39,281 bases of DNA. Origin: an uncultured Lachnospiraceae bacterium. GTDB taxonomy: Bacteria > Bacillota > Clostridia > Lachnospirales > Lachnospiraceae. The stretch spans positions 1 to 39,281 of the forward strand of contig CAKRTC010000020.1 in the NCBI GenBank assembly GCA_934402055.1, in the 5' to 3' direction. A model generated the notes under the pieces. That model saw only the letters and a list, made by a program, of their open reading frames with translations, was not told the DNA's origin and made no database searches. The position numbers and the translations under genes were made by a program. Of this stretch, positions 32,697 through 39,281 are shown piece after piece (positions within the stretch are counted from its first letter, which is position 1; every line of letters starts with the position of its first letter).

Positions 32697-33404
32697 TTAT
32701 GCATTTTTAAGGAGCTCTGTCTCCTTATCCGTAAGTAATCTGTATTCACCCGGTGCAAGCTCCGGATCCAGCGATATCGGTCCCATAGCTATGCGTTTAA
32801 GATAGGTCACAGTCCTTCCTTCAGTCTTAAACATACGCTTTATCTCATGATAACGTCCCTCATGAATGGTTATAAAGCAGCTGCTGTCGGAAAGCATATT
32901 GACCTGACACGGCATTGTCGGCTTATCGTCTCCGATATCCACACCTGCCATGATACGTTCCGCCGCATCGGGCAGTATCTTGCCGTCAAGCTCCGCATAA
33001 TAGGTCTTATCCACATGCCTCTTCGGTGAAAGCAGTCTGTGCGCCATATCACCGTCATTAGTGATTATAAGCAAGCCTTCGGTATCCTTGTCCAGTCTTC
33101 CTACCGGAAATAGATCCGAACGTATCTTTTCTCTGATAAGATCCGTTACGCACAGAGTCTTGCCGCCTCGCTTATCCCTCGATGCGGATATGACACCCTG
33201 CGGCTTATTGAGCATATAGTACTCAAAGTCCGCATACTTCACCTCAACGCCGTCAATGCTTACGCTGTCCGAATCCTCATCTATCTTATATCCTGCATCC
33301 TTGATAATCGTACCGTTAACGCTTACCGCACCGCGTGAAATCTGTTTTTTAACTTCCGTGCGTGTACCCTTTCCGGATTCGCACAAATACTTATCTAATC
33401 TCAT
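32697..33404 (-). CDS. rsuA: RsuA-family 16S rRNA pseudouridine synthase
   Basis: A 235-residue enzyme with an N-terminal S4 domain (MRLDKYLCESGKGTRTEVKKQI) and a RsuA/RluB-type catalytic domain. The catalytic motif is GRLDKDTEGLLIITNDG with the nucleophilic Asp. The ending YHEIKRMF is the conserved second block. The size and S4 domain fit RsuA (position 516 in E. coli 16S), but RluB-type specificity cannot be excluded. It begins directly after birA stops. Confidence 0.92.
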   Translation of the reverse strand: MRLDKYLCESGKGTRTEVKKQISRGAVSVNGTIIKDAGYKIDEDSDSVSIDGVEVKYADFEYYMLNKPQGVISASRDKRGGKTLCVTDLIREKIRSDLFPVGRLDKDTEGLLIITNDGDMAHRLLSPKRHVDKTYYAELDGKILPDAAERIMAGVDIGDDKPTMPCQVNMLSDSSCFITIHEGRYHEIKRMFKTEGRTVTYLKRIAMGPISLDPELAPGEYRLLTDKETELLKNA

Positions 33405-34178
33405 TTATTTCGCTTTCCTGACAGAGACCTCTCCTGACATCAGTATGCGTTCCGTACCTGTCTCATCAACAACAAGATTGGCATTGTCATTGATATCAAT
33501 AACTCTGCCTGTATGACTGCCGCTTCCGTCACTCCAGGTGACAGCTTCGCCTATCAGCACGGATCTGTCTCTGTAAATGTCCAGTATGCTCTCTTTATCC
33601 TCAAAAACTCTTGCAACTGCCTTACTTATATGCTCGGCAAGGCTTATTGTCATCTCTTTCTTATCAAGTTTAATCCCGGTAATACTTCCGACAATTTCTT
33701 TAAGTTCCTCCGGGAGCCTGCCAAGATCCATATCAATATCTATACCTATGCCTATAACGGCATACTCTACCCTTGTACCTGTTTTATCAAATACGGCTTC
33801 GGTCAGTATTCCGCTTACTTTTTTTCCTTGAAGAAACAGATCGTTGACCCACTTGATCCCGAGTCTCTCGCTACCCGCTGCCTCGAGAGCCTGCAAAGCG
33901 CCTACCGCAACAGCCGGAGTAATAAGCATGCACTCCTCGGGAAGCTTATCAAGCCTAAGTATAAGTGTCATGTAAATGTTATTGCCGAAGGGAGATGAGA
34001 AACTCTTGCCGCTCCTGCCGCGTCCCGCAGTCTGCACATCCGCACTGATAAGGATATTACGGTCCAAGTCTTTGCCCGCAGCCCTGTATTCCTCTATAAG
34101 GCGCTTCGCATAATTATTGGTTGAGTCTATCTCCTCAAAATGAATATTATTCAGTCTGTAGTCAAATTCCTTAAGCAT
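33405..34178 (-). CDS. birA: Biotin--acetyl-CoA-carboxylase ligase
   Basis: Attaches biotin to the carrier protein of biotin-dependent carboxylases through biotinyl-AMP. The 257-residue protein has the ligase domain only: DSTNNYAKRL, the biotin loop GRGRSGKSFSSPFG, and IKWVNDLFLQGKKVSGILTEA with the catalytic Lys. A small C-terminal SH3-like domain is present. The N-terminal DNA-binding domain of bifunctional BirA is missing, so it should not act as a repressor. It overlaps folA by 8 bases. Confidence 0.96.
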   Translation of the reverse strand: MLKEFDYRLNNIHFEEIDSTNNYAKRLIEEYRAAGKDLDRNILISADVQTAGRGRSGKSFSSPFGNNIYMTLILRLDKLPEECMLITPAVAVGALQALEAAGSERLGIKWVNDLFLQGKKVSGILTEAVFDKTGTRVEYAVIGIGIDIDMDLGRLPEELKEIVGSITGIKLDKKEMTISLAEHISKAVARVFEDKESILDIYRDRSVLIGEAVTWSDGSGSHTGRVIDINDNANLVVDETGTERILMSGEVSVRKAK

Positions 34179-34797
34179 CCTCGGCCTTTCTTACAAAGCT
34201 GTCAAAGTGATAATGTATGCCTTCATATTCCTTTTCTTCTCCCCTTACTGCATGATCCCATTCGCTACGTTCATCCAGGTTAGGAAAATATGTATCCGGC
34301 TCTCTCTTGCTGTCATTTATCGTTACTATACAGCTGTCGCAATACTTAAGCATAAGCTCATACACAGAGGCTCCGCCTATAACAAATACCGACTCCTTAT
34401 CAAGTCCCTCACAAAGCTTATATGCTTCCTCCGGAGTATTTACAACTGCAAGCACAGTCTGTCTCTCCGATGCCGGCAACGCTTTTTTTGATATAAGCTC
34501 ATTGCAAAGCTCTCTGAAGCGCTCCTTATCGGCTTCGCTTTCCGTGGATCTAAGATACACATCTGCTGCTTCTATGGCAGCCTCGGATATCCTGTCCGCA
34601 TCCCTTGTAAGCACAAGATTAACTCTTCCCTTAAGCGGCTTTCCTCCAGGGAAGCTCTCTAATGTCTTTCTTCCCATGATCACGACCGAACCCGCCGTTT
34701 GTGCACGAAAAAACTTCATATCCTCCGGGATATTTACCAGTAAGTCTCCCTCACAGCCTATGCCCCAGTTTTCATTTACATTAACAATTGCTTTCAT
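34171..34797 (-). CDS. folA: Dihydrofolate reductase, extended form
   Basis: Reduces dihydrofolate with NADPH to regenerate tetrahydrofolate after thymidylate synthesis. It has 208 residues; typical bacterial DHFR is about 160. N-terminal features are WGIG, PEDMKFF with the acidic active-site position, and VIMGRKTLESFPGGKPLKGRVNLVLTRD. About 40 extra helical residues (roughly 70-110) sit before VVNTPEEAYKL. The VFVIGGASVYE motif follows. ATG at 34797 is preferred over a GTG two codons earlier. It starts 6 bases after thyA, a functional pair. Confidence 0.93.
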   Translation of the reverse strand: MKAIVNVNENWGIGCEGDLLVNIPEDMKFFRAQTAGSVVIMGRKTLESFPGGKPLKGRVNLVLTRDADRISEAAIEAADVYLRSTESEADKERFRELCNELISKKALPASERQTVLAVVNTPEEAYKLCEGLDKESVFVIGGASVYELMLKYCDSCIVTINDSKREPDTYFPNLDERSEWDHAVRGEEKEYEGIHYHFDSFVRKAEDA

Positions 34798-34803
34798 ATT
34801 CAC

Positions 34804-35652
34804 TCACACCGCTATAGGTATATTTTTGATCTGCTCACCGAACTTATAATCCGTAAGCTTTATATCATCCGGAGTAAAATCATAAAAGTCCTTAACATCC
34901 GGATTAAGCTCGAACTTAGGCGCCGGATAAGGTGTACGGCTTATAAGCTCCTTTATAAGAGGCACATGTCTGTCATATATATGTGCATCCGCTATCATAT
35001 GCACAAGCTCTCCGACCTCCATGTCGCTCACCTGCGCAAACATATGCATAAGTACGGCATACTGCGCGACATTCCAGTTGTTTGCCGCAAGCACGTCGTT
35101 TGAACGCTGGTTAAGCACTCCGTTAAGTACCAGTCTGCCTGTATTTGGGTTCCTTGTGCAATTAAAAGTCATGCTGTAAGCACAAGGATACAGATTCATC
35201 TCATGCAGATCGCTGAAGGTATAGATATTCGTCATTATGCGGCGGCTGTACGGGTTGTTCTTAAGATCGTAGAGTACCCTGTCTACCTGATCGAACATAC
35301 CTTCCTTGTACTGATGCTTGACACCGAGCTGGTATCCGTAGGCCTTTCCTATGCTTCCGTCCGGATCAGCCCACTCATCCCATATATGTGAATTGAGCTC
35401 ATTGATATTATTGGACTTTTTCTGCCATATCCACAACAGCTCATCGGTTGCCGACTTTAATGCCGTCTTTCTGAGTGTCAGTATCGGAAATTCCTTGCTG
35501 AGATCGTATCTGTTGACTACTCCGAATTTCTTAATGGTATATGCAGGCGTTCCGTCCTCCCAATGCGGACGTACCTTTTCACCTGAAGTATCCTGTCCTC
35601 CGTCAAGTATTTCTCTGCACATTTTTATAAAAACATCATCTGCGTATGCCAT
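34804..35652 (-). CDS. thyA: Thymidylate synthase
   Basis: Methylates dUMP to dTMP with methylenetetrahydrofolate, producing the dihydrofolate used by FolA. It has 282 residues. Catalytic Cys lies in LYPCAYSMTF and the phosphate-binding Arg pair in SRRIM; QRSNDVLAANNWNV is the substrate loop and ADAHIYDRHV carries the C-terminal substrate contacts. In most ThyA enzymes the Cys is followed by His (PCH); here it is Ala, marking a divergent subgroup. The ATG follows AGAGGAAC. It heads the thyA-folA-birA-rsuA-hslO group. Confidence 0.95.
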   Translation of the reverse strand: MAYADDVFIKMCREILDGGQDTSGEKVRPHWEDGTPAYTIKKFGVVNRYDLSKEFPILTLRKTALKSATDELLWIWQKKSNNINELNSHIWDEWADPDGSIGKAYGYQLGVKHQYKEGMFDQVDRVLYDLKNNPYSRRIMTNIYTFSDLHEMNLYPCAYSMTFNCTRNPNTGRLVLNGVLNQRSNDVLAANNWNVAQYAVLMHMFAQVSDMEVGELVHMIADAHIYDRHVPLIKELISRTPYPAPKFELNPDVKDFYDFTPDDIKLTDYKFGEQIKNIPIAV

Positions 35653-35683
35653 ATATCTGTTCCTCTTTTATTCAGTCTCCGAG

Positions 35684-35735
35684 GCGGAATGTTTTTTGAT
35701 TTCGCAGGTCCCAAAATCTCCTGTAAAATTTAAAA
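35684..35735. repeat. Dispersed repeat, partial copy 3
   Basis: This segment, with GTTTTTTGATT, CTCCTGT and AATTTAAAA, aligns with one end of the repeat at 21861-21908 in the same orientation, with several differences. It lies in the thyA upstream region (35653-35859), where no clear promoter for thyA was found. Confidence 0.5.
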
Positions 35736-35777
35736 AGAATACGCCTTGGCACATCCTATAGTCGTCTTCGCAGCTGC

Positions 35778-35815
35778 AAGCCGTTGCTTCGCCGACTGCA
35801 CTCCGGCTTTAATCG
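35778..35815. repeat. tRNA-linked hairpin repeat
   Basis: 35786-35814 matches 17507-17535 at 27 of 29 bases (core GACTGCACTCCGGCTTTAATC). AAGCCG (35778) and CGGCTT near 35804 can pair as a hairpin. It lies directly beyond the tRNA-Arg terminator, as the other copy lies beyond the tRNA-Met terminator. AAGCCGTTGCTTCGC is also found at 6548-6562. Confidence 0.65.
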
Positions 35816-35826
35816 ATAAAAAAAAT

Positions 35827-35849
35827 CCCGAGTCCAATATGGACTCGGG
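35827..35849 (-). terminator. Terminator of tRNA-Arg
   Basis: A perfect 9-bp stem, CCCGAGTCC / GGACTCGGG, with a 5-base loop. On the minus strand it is followed by A and then eight T. It begins 11 bases after the tRNA. Confidence 0.93.
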
Positions 35850-35859
35850 TAAGATCTGA

Positions 35860-35933
35860 TGCACCAGAGAAGGCTCGAACTCCCAACCTTTCGGTCCGTA
35901 GCCGAACGCTCTATCCAATTGAGCTACTAGTGC
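35860..35933 (-). tRNA. tRNA-Arg (ACG)
   Basis: A 74-base cloverleaf: acceptor GCACTAG/CTGGTGC, D arm GCTC...GAGC, anticodon stem TTCGG/CCGAA with loop CTACGGA, and T arm with GTTCGAGC. Discriminator A, no encoded CCA. The A34 is expected to be converted to inosine. Confidence 0.95.
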
Positions 35934-35947
35934 ACGGTCATCAGACG

Positions 35948-35983
35948 CAAATAGTATTATATCATAATAATACTATTTGTCAA
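35948..35983 (-). promoter_or_regulatory. tRNA-Arg promoter inside a perfect palindrome
   Basis: On the minus strand TTGACA (35978-35983), a 16-base spacer and TATAAT (35956-35961). The arms CAAATAGTATTAT (35948-35960) and ATAATACTATTTG (35967-35979) form a perfect 13-bp inverted repeat with a 6-base centre, covering the -10 box, the spacer and the start site region. Confidence 0.88.
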
Positions 35984-35991
35984 ACTAAAAA

Positions 35992-36022
35992 AGTCCGATT
36001 TTAAATATTTTTATACCGGACT
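35992..36022 (-). terminator. Terminator of the DtxR-family gene
   Basis: AGTCCG and CGGACT close an AT-rich loop; TTTTTT follows on the minus strand. The stem overlaps the stop codon of the regulator gene. Confidence 0.75.
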
Positions 36023-36390
36023 CATTCGGCAATAAATTCCTTGATCCTATCCATACTTTCCTGACTCAGTATATGCTCGATGCGGCAAGCGTCATTTTCG
36101 GCAACTTCCGGACTTACTCCGAGCTTTTCCAAAAACTTTATAAGCGTCCTGTGTCTCGAATAGACCTTCTTCGCCAGTTCCATGCCGTGAGGAGTGAGTT
36201 CAATGTACCCGCTGTCATCCACGGTGATTAGTTCTTCCTTGCGCAGCAGACCTACCGCACGGCTGATACTTGGTCTCGAATAGCCGAAATGATTGGCAAT
36301 ATCGATGCTCCTGACAGCACCTCTCTCGCGCTTCAATATAAGTATTGATTCTATATAATCCTCTCTGGATTCGCTTTTACTTAATACCAC
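36022..36390 (-). CDS. DtxR/MntR family metal-dependent regulator
   Basis: A 122-residue metal-sensing repressor. The winged helix has RSIDIANHFGYSRPSISRAVGLLRKEELI (27-55). Metal ligands by family alignment are Asp11 and Glu14 in EDYIE, His80, and Cys102-Glu105-His106 in ACRIEH. The Cys at that place is as in DtxR/IdeR; B. subtilis MntR has Glu. The C-terminal SH3-like domain of DtxR is absent, so the protein is MntR-sized. GTG at 36390 is chosen because GGAG lies 7 bases before it. It has its own promoter and terminator; no metal transporter gene is nearby to suggest the target. Confidence 0.88.
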   Translation of the reverse strand: MVLSKSESREDYIESILILKRERGAVRSIDIANHFGYSRPSISRAVGLLRKEELITVDDSGYIELTPHGMELAKKVYSRHRTLIKFLEKLGVSPEVAENDACRIEHILSQESMDRIKEFIAE

Positions 36391-36428
36391 TTCAACACTC
36401 CGCAATAATTATATAATACAGTATAGCA

Positions 36429-36457
36429 ATCTTACCAACCAAAGCAGAAACTGTCAA
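36429..36457 (-). promoter_or_regulatory. Promoter of the DtxR-family gene
   Basis: TTGACA (36452-36457), a 17-base spacer and TAAGAT (36429-36434) on the minus strand. The TGA in the -35 box is the recJ stop codon. Confidence 0.83.
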
Positions 36458-38196
36458 GAAATCCGAATGTCCGCAAGCTCTATCTGTATGCTTCTTCTCC
36501 CGGCATATTCATTGATCTTGGGGTAGTACAGTATACTAAGCTTCTTTGCCACATCAAGCTCCCTGCTCATTTTTTCGGCATCACCGAACATAACGGCATC
36601 AAGGCTTGCCCCGTAAGTATCCCGTAGTCTCAGCTTCAGGACATTTTTCTGCTTACCGAGTACCCTTTTATCAGTGAAGCTTATATCTTTTGCCGCAAAT
36701 ACAGGCTTCTCAAAATCCTTGCCGTAAGGTGCAAGCGCTTCTATCTCATTAATAAGCTTCTCATTTATATAAGCTATAGGCATTGCGGCATCGATCCAGA
36801 CTTTTCCTATAAGATCTTCATCACTGAGTTGAGCATCCTCATTCAGCTTTTTTCTCAGCTCATCAAGTTTGTCGGCATTAAGGCTCAGTCCTGCGGCAAG
36901 CTTATGACCTCCGAACTTTGTCATAAGCTCCGAAGCCTTGCACAGTCCCTCAAACATGTCGTAGCTTTCTATGGATCTTCCGCTTCCCTTTAAGCCCTCC
37001 TTGGCATCCGTCACAACTATGACAGGTCTTCCGTAAGCCTCACGCAGACGACCGGCAACTATACCTGCAAGAGATTCATGAAGTCCCGGTATATGGACCA
37101 CAAGTATCTTATCATTAAGAAAACCTTCCTCTATTGCCTTTATGCCGTCCTTAACTCCGGTTTCGGTCATAGACTTTCGTTCTTCGTTAAGTTCTCGCAG
37201 ATGTCCGGCAAGAAGCATCGCTTCATTCTTATCTTCTGTCGTAAACAGTCTGAGTGCTATATCCGCAGACTCAAGTCTGCCTCCCGCATTGATACACGGC
37301 CCTATCATAAAACCTATGTGATAAGCGCTGAGTTCGTGTCCGTCAAGATCAAGCGCTGATATCAGACTGCGTAATCCAAGATTTCCGCAGCCGCACTCCA
37401 TGCTTCCGTCCTGACGCACTCCTCCGTTTAATACCTTAAGACCTTCCTTTACTATAATGCGGTTTTCTCCGACAAGCGGCATGATATCGCCTATAGTTGC
37501 TATAGCTGCGAGCTCAATGTATCTGAGCCATTCCCTTTCATCTCTCCCTAAGGCTGCATAGACCTGTCCGATCAGCTTCCATGCGGTCACTGCTCCGCAT
37601 ATCTCCTGAGTAGGATAGTTACTTCCCTCACGCTTCACATCAACCACTGCATCTGCCGGCGGCAAAATATCCTTGCCATTATCGTCTTTTCTGACATTAT
37701 GATGATCCGTTACGACCACTGTTATATCATTGTCCTTGGCAAGCTTTAATTCATCCAGCGCCGCAATACCGTTATCACAGGTCAGTATAAATGATACTCC
37801 ATCCGATACGGCCTCCTCCACCAGACGTCTGTTTATTCCGTATCCGTCATTAATTCTGTCCGGTATACGGGCATCAACATTTGCACCCGCTTTCCTCAGT
37901 GCTTTCAACAAAATTGCCGTTGAACATACTCCGTCTATATCATAGTCCCCGACTATTCGTATCTTCCTTTTTGTCTGTATCGCAGACTTAACAAGCTCTG
38001 CAGCCTTATATATATCCGGAAGCAGCTTAGGATCGTTCATATCGGATATTCCGCCATGCAGAAAGAGTTCAATATCCCTTTCGCTTACAATGTCTCTGTT
38101 CCTCAGTATCCTTGCTGTTACCTGATCTATACCGAATTTATCGGCAATTGCTTTGAAATCTGCTTTTTTTGTGTAAATAAACCAGTTGCTGTTCAT
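36454..38196 (-). CDS. recJ: Single-stranded-DNA-specific exonuclease RecJ
   Basis: A 5'-3' exonuclease of 580 residues acting on single-stranded DNA in recombination and repair. The DHH phosphoesterase motifs are GDYDIDGVCST (83-93), the aspartate in LTCDNG and DHH at 164-166. The DHHA1 domain carries GGHKLAAGLSL near 410-420, and an OB-like region forms the C-terminus. Length is typical of Clostridia. The start overlaps the stop of the barstar-like gene (ATGA), so translation of the two is coupled. Confidence 0.95.
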   Translation of the reverse strand: MNSNWFIYTKKADFKAIADKFGIDQVTARILRNRDIVSERDIELFLHGGISDMNDPKLLPDIYKAAELVKSAIQTKRKIRIVGDYDIDGVCSTAILLKALRKAGANVDARIPDRINDGYGINRRLVEEAVSDGVSFILTCDNGIAALDELKLAKDNDITVVVTDHHNVRKDDNGKDILPPADAVVDVKREGSNYPTQEICGAVTAWKLIGQVYAALGRDEREWLRYIELAAIATIGDIMPLVGENRIIVKEGLKVLNGGVRQDGSMECGCGNLGLRSLISALDLDGHELSAYHIGFMIGPCINAGGRLESADIALRLFTTEDKNEAMLLAGHLRELNEERKSMTETGVKDGIKAIEEGFLNDKILVVHIPGLHESLAGIVAGRLREAYGRPVIVVTDAKEGLKGSGRSIESYDMFEGLCKASELMTKFGGHKLAAGLSLNADKLDELRKKLNEDAQLSDEDLIGKVWIDAAMPIAYINEKLINEIEALAPYGKDFEKPVFAAKDISFTDKRVLGKQKNVLKLRLRDTYGASLDAVMFGDAEKMSRELDVAKKLSILYYPKINEYAGRRSIQIELADIRIS

Positions 38197-38657
38197 TTCT
38201 TATATTTACTCAGATCAAGCACAAGTACATCATCGTCTCCGGGCATATCAGACTCATCTAAATCATCTGTATCATCATAATCGTCCTTATCCGACATATC
38301 CTCGTCATAATCATCCCAATCATCTTCATCAAAGAGATCGTCATAATCATCCTCATGCCCCGGATTGTCGGTAAGATCACCGAATATTACAGCCAGTGCT
38401 TCATTTTCCTCTTCCGCCTCTATAAATACCTCTCTTATCCTGTCAAAATACAGCATAAGATCAAAATCCATCTCATAGGGATCACCCAGAGGCATAAAAA
38501 TGCCTACAGCCGTAGGCTCACATATTGAAGTTAATTCATCATACAAAGCGTCAAGGTTCCTGCCGTACCCTTCGGCAAATCCCATCTCGCTTGCAACAAG
38601 CTCCTGTGCTTGTGCCTTACTCTGAGCTCTTCCCAAATCTATCAATACTTTCTTCAT
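38193..38657 (-). CDS. Barstar-like ribonuclease inhibitor with Asp-rich tail
   Basis: A 154-residue protein. Residues 1-94 match barstar: MKKVLIDL strand, then GYGRNLDALYDEL (30-42), equivalent to the barstar helix whose two Asp residues contact the barnase active site, then a third helix and AVIFGD. Residues 101-143 are extremely acidic (mostly Asp, with few Lys), followed by a short VLVLDLSKYKK end; typical barstars of about 90 residues lack this. ATG at 38657 follows AAGGAG; the open frame extends 13 codons further. A broken barnase gene lies 84 bases upstream; recJ overlaps downstream. Confidence 0.88.
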   Translation of the reverse strand: MKKVLIDLGRAQSKAQAQELVASEMGFAEGYGRNLDALYDELTSICEPTAVGIFMPLGDPYEMDFDLMLYFDRIREVFIEAEEENEALAVIFGDLTDNPGHEDDYDDLFDEDDWDDYDEDMSDKDDYDDTDDLDESDMPGDDDVLVLDLSKYKK

Positions 38658-38741
38658 AACCTTGCTCCTTATGTTTAGCTCGCAGTCAAAATTCAAGTCT
38701 CCGTCATATAATGATTTCAGTCCTGATGCTTATACTTTCTC

Positions 38742-39131
38742 TCAGTTATCATACAACAATTCAAATGTCTTATAATGATCGCCGGTATAATAAAGAAGAC
38801 CTTTATTACTGTAAACCATTCGTTCAGTGCCTCTATATCCATTATTTTTATCGAAGTTTACATCACATTCGAAATATTTTCCGGCTTTTTATCGGGTAAA
38901 TCACCCTCGTAATTGCCGAATCTGTCTCCTCCGATACTCTTTCCGGGACAAGCCTCTCCCGGATTACCTTTCTCAAAATGTTTTATCAATATCTTTTATC
39001 GAAAGCTCTGTCCCTACGGCAGTCGTTGTTTCTTCCGGGTTTTTGCCTTTCGACTCCGTAAACAAAGTGAAAAGATAAAAACTGGCGACCAGCACAAAAA
39101 TCACGAGCTCGATCTTAGTTCTCTTTTTCAT
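38742..39131 (-). pseudogene. Broken barnase-type secreted ribonuclease
   Basis: Three reading-frame pieces together resemble a barnase-family guanyl ribonuclease. The ATG at 39131 (AAGGAAA before it) opens a membrane/signal segment and runs to TGA at 38973-38975, after ELSIKDIDKTF. A second frame reads PGKSIGGDRFGNYEGDLP; a third, after a shift near 38876-38890, reads FECDVNF...GYRGTERMVYS...GDHYKTFELLYDN. Counterparts of barnase Arg59, Glu73, Arg83, Arg87 and His102 are still legible. The block that carries Lys27 (about 25-40 residues before KGN-PGKS) is absent. It should make no active toxin as it stands. Confidence 0.85.
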
Positions 39132-39207
39132 ATTGTGATTTCCTTTCCGCATTATTATACGTTAAATCACTCTCCTTTGCACTCTTTTTACTTATGGATA
39201 AACAATA

Positions 39208-39281
39208 ATCGAGTAGGAGGAATTTCTCTTAAGTGAGAAATCCCGACCTCTCACACCACCGTGCGTACCGTTCGGTACACG
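39208..39281 (-). mobile_element. 3' end of a group II intron (domains V and VI)
   Basis: On the minus strand CGTGTACC-GAAC-GGTACGCACG is the tip of domain V with its two-base CG bulge. It is followed by domain VI: GAGAGG pairs with CCTACTC, leaving one bulged A (39214), and GGGATTTCTC pairs with GAGAAATTCC. The bulged A is 7 bases from the predicted 3' splice site ...CTCGAT at 39208. The remainder, including any reverse transcriptase gene, lies beyond the window. Confidence 0.88.

Noticed and set aside
35730..35918. A minus-strand open frame over tRNA-Arg
   Set aside because: It overlaps the tRNA and its terminator and has no ribosome site.
38913..39236. A 107-codon + strand open frame at the right end
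   Set aside because: It opposes the barnase-like pseudogene and runs into the intron end; no family features or ribosome site.

Overview
The window is chromosomal DNA from a Gram-positive anaerobe of the Clostridia, most likely a Lachnospiraceae member. This rests on gene order (asp23-nusB-xseA-xseB-ispA-tlyA-nadK-argR-recN in one block), a Leu T-box, a CIRCE operator, a TAXI-type TRAP transporter, a NusG-II-domain protein and protein sequences typical of that family. It is an inference from gene content, not a database match. Almost all genes lie on the minus strand; the MATE gene at 11038 and a 20-codon ORF at 230 are the exceptions.

Layout, left to right. 1-670: a tiny + strand ORF with a strong ribosome binding site, a structured tail, a terminator hairpin and a copy of a dispersed repeat. 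674-3136: tyrS and a secreted cell-wall-binding-repeat protein. 3153-6410: a TAXI TRAP transporter (binding lipoprotein plus fused permease) with a consensus promoter. 6464-9430: leuA under a Leu T-box, translationally coupled to a DMT-family transporter. 9551-13909: a DUF4349 lipoprotein and two convergent MATE exporters sharing a terminator. 14034-17424: mrnC, cysS, ispF and a lipid-kinase-like protein whose nucleotide-binding motifs are altered. 17487-17802: tRNA-Val and tRNA-Met with promoter and terminators. 17799-21743: a NusG-II protein, an M18 aminopeptidase and htpG with a CIRCE operator.

22004-31206 is a long co-directional housekeeping block, mostly overlapping or spaced by only a few bases: comEA, asp23, nusB, xseA, xseB, ispA, tlyA, nadK, argR, recN, a PAP2-like membrane protein and a PrsA-like foldase (listed in transcription order). 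The dxs gene that often sits between ispA and tlyA is missing. 31255-35652 holds thyA, folA, birA, a 16S pseudouridine synthase, hslO and mscL. 35684-36457 holds repeats, tRNA-Arg with a palindromic promoter, and a DtxR-family regulator.

The right end is the most unusual part. A barnase-type secreted ribonuclease gene is broken by a deletion of the block carrying the barnase Lys27 region and by frame disruptions. It is followed by an intact barstar-like inhibitor with a 43-residue, Asp-rich tail, which overlaps recJ by ATGA. Just upstream of the ruined ribonuclease, the last 74 bases of the window are the 3' end (domains V and VI) of a group II intron. No CRISPR array, rRNA or prophage was seen.
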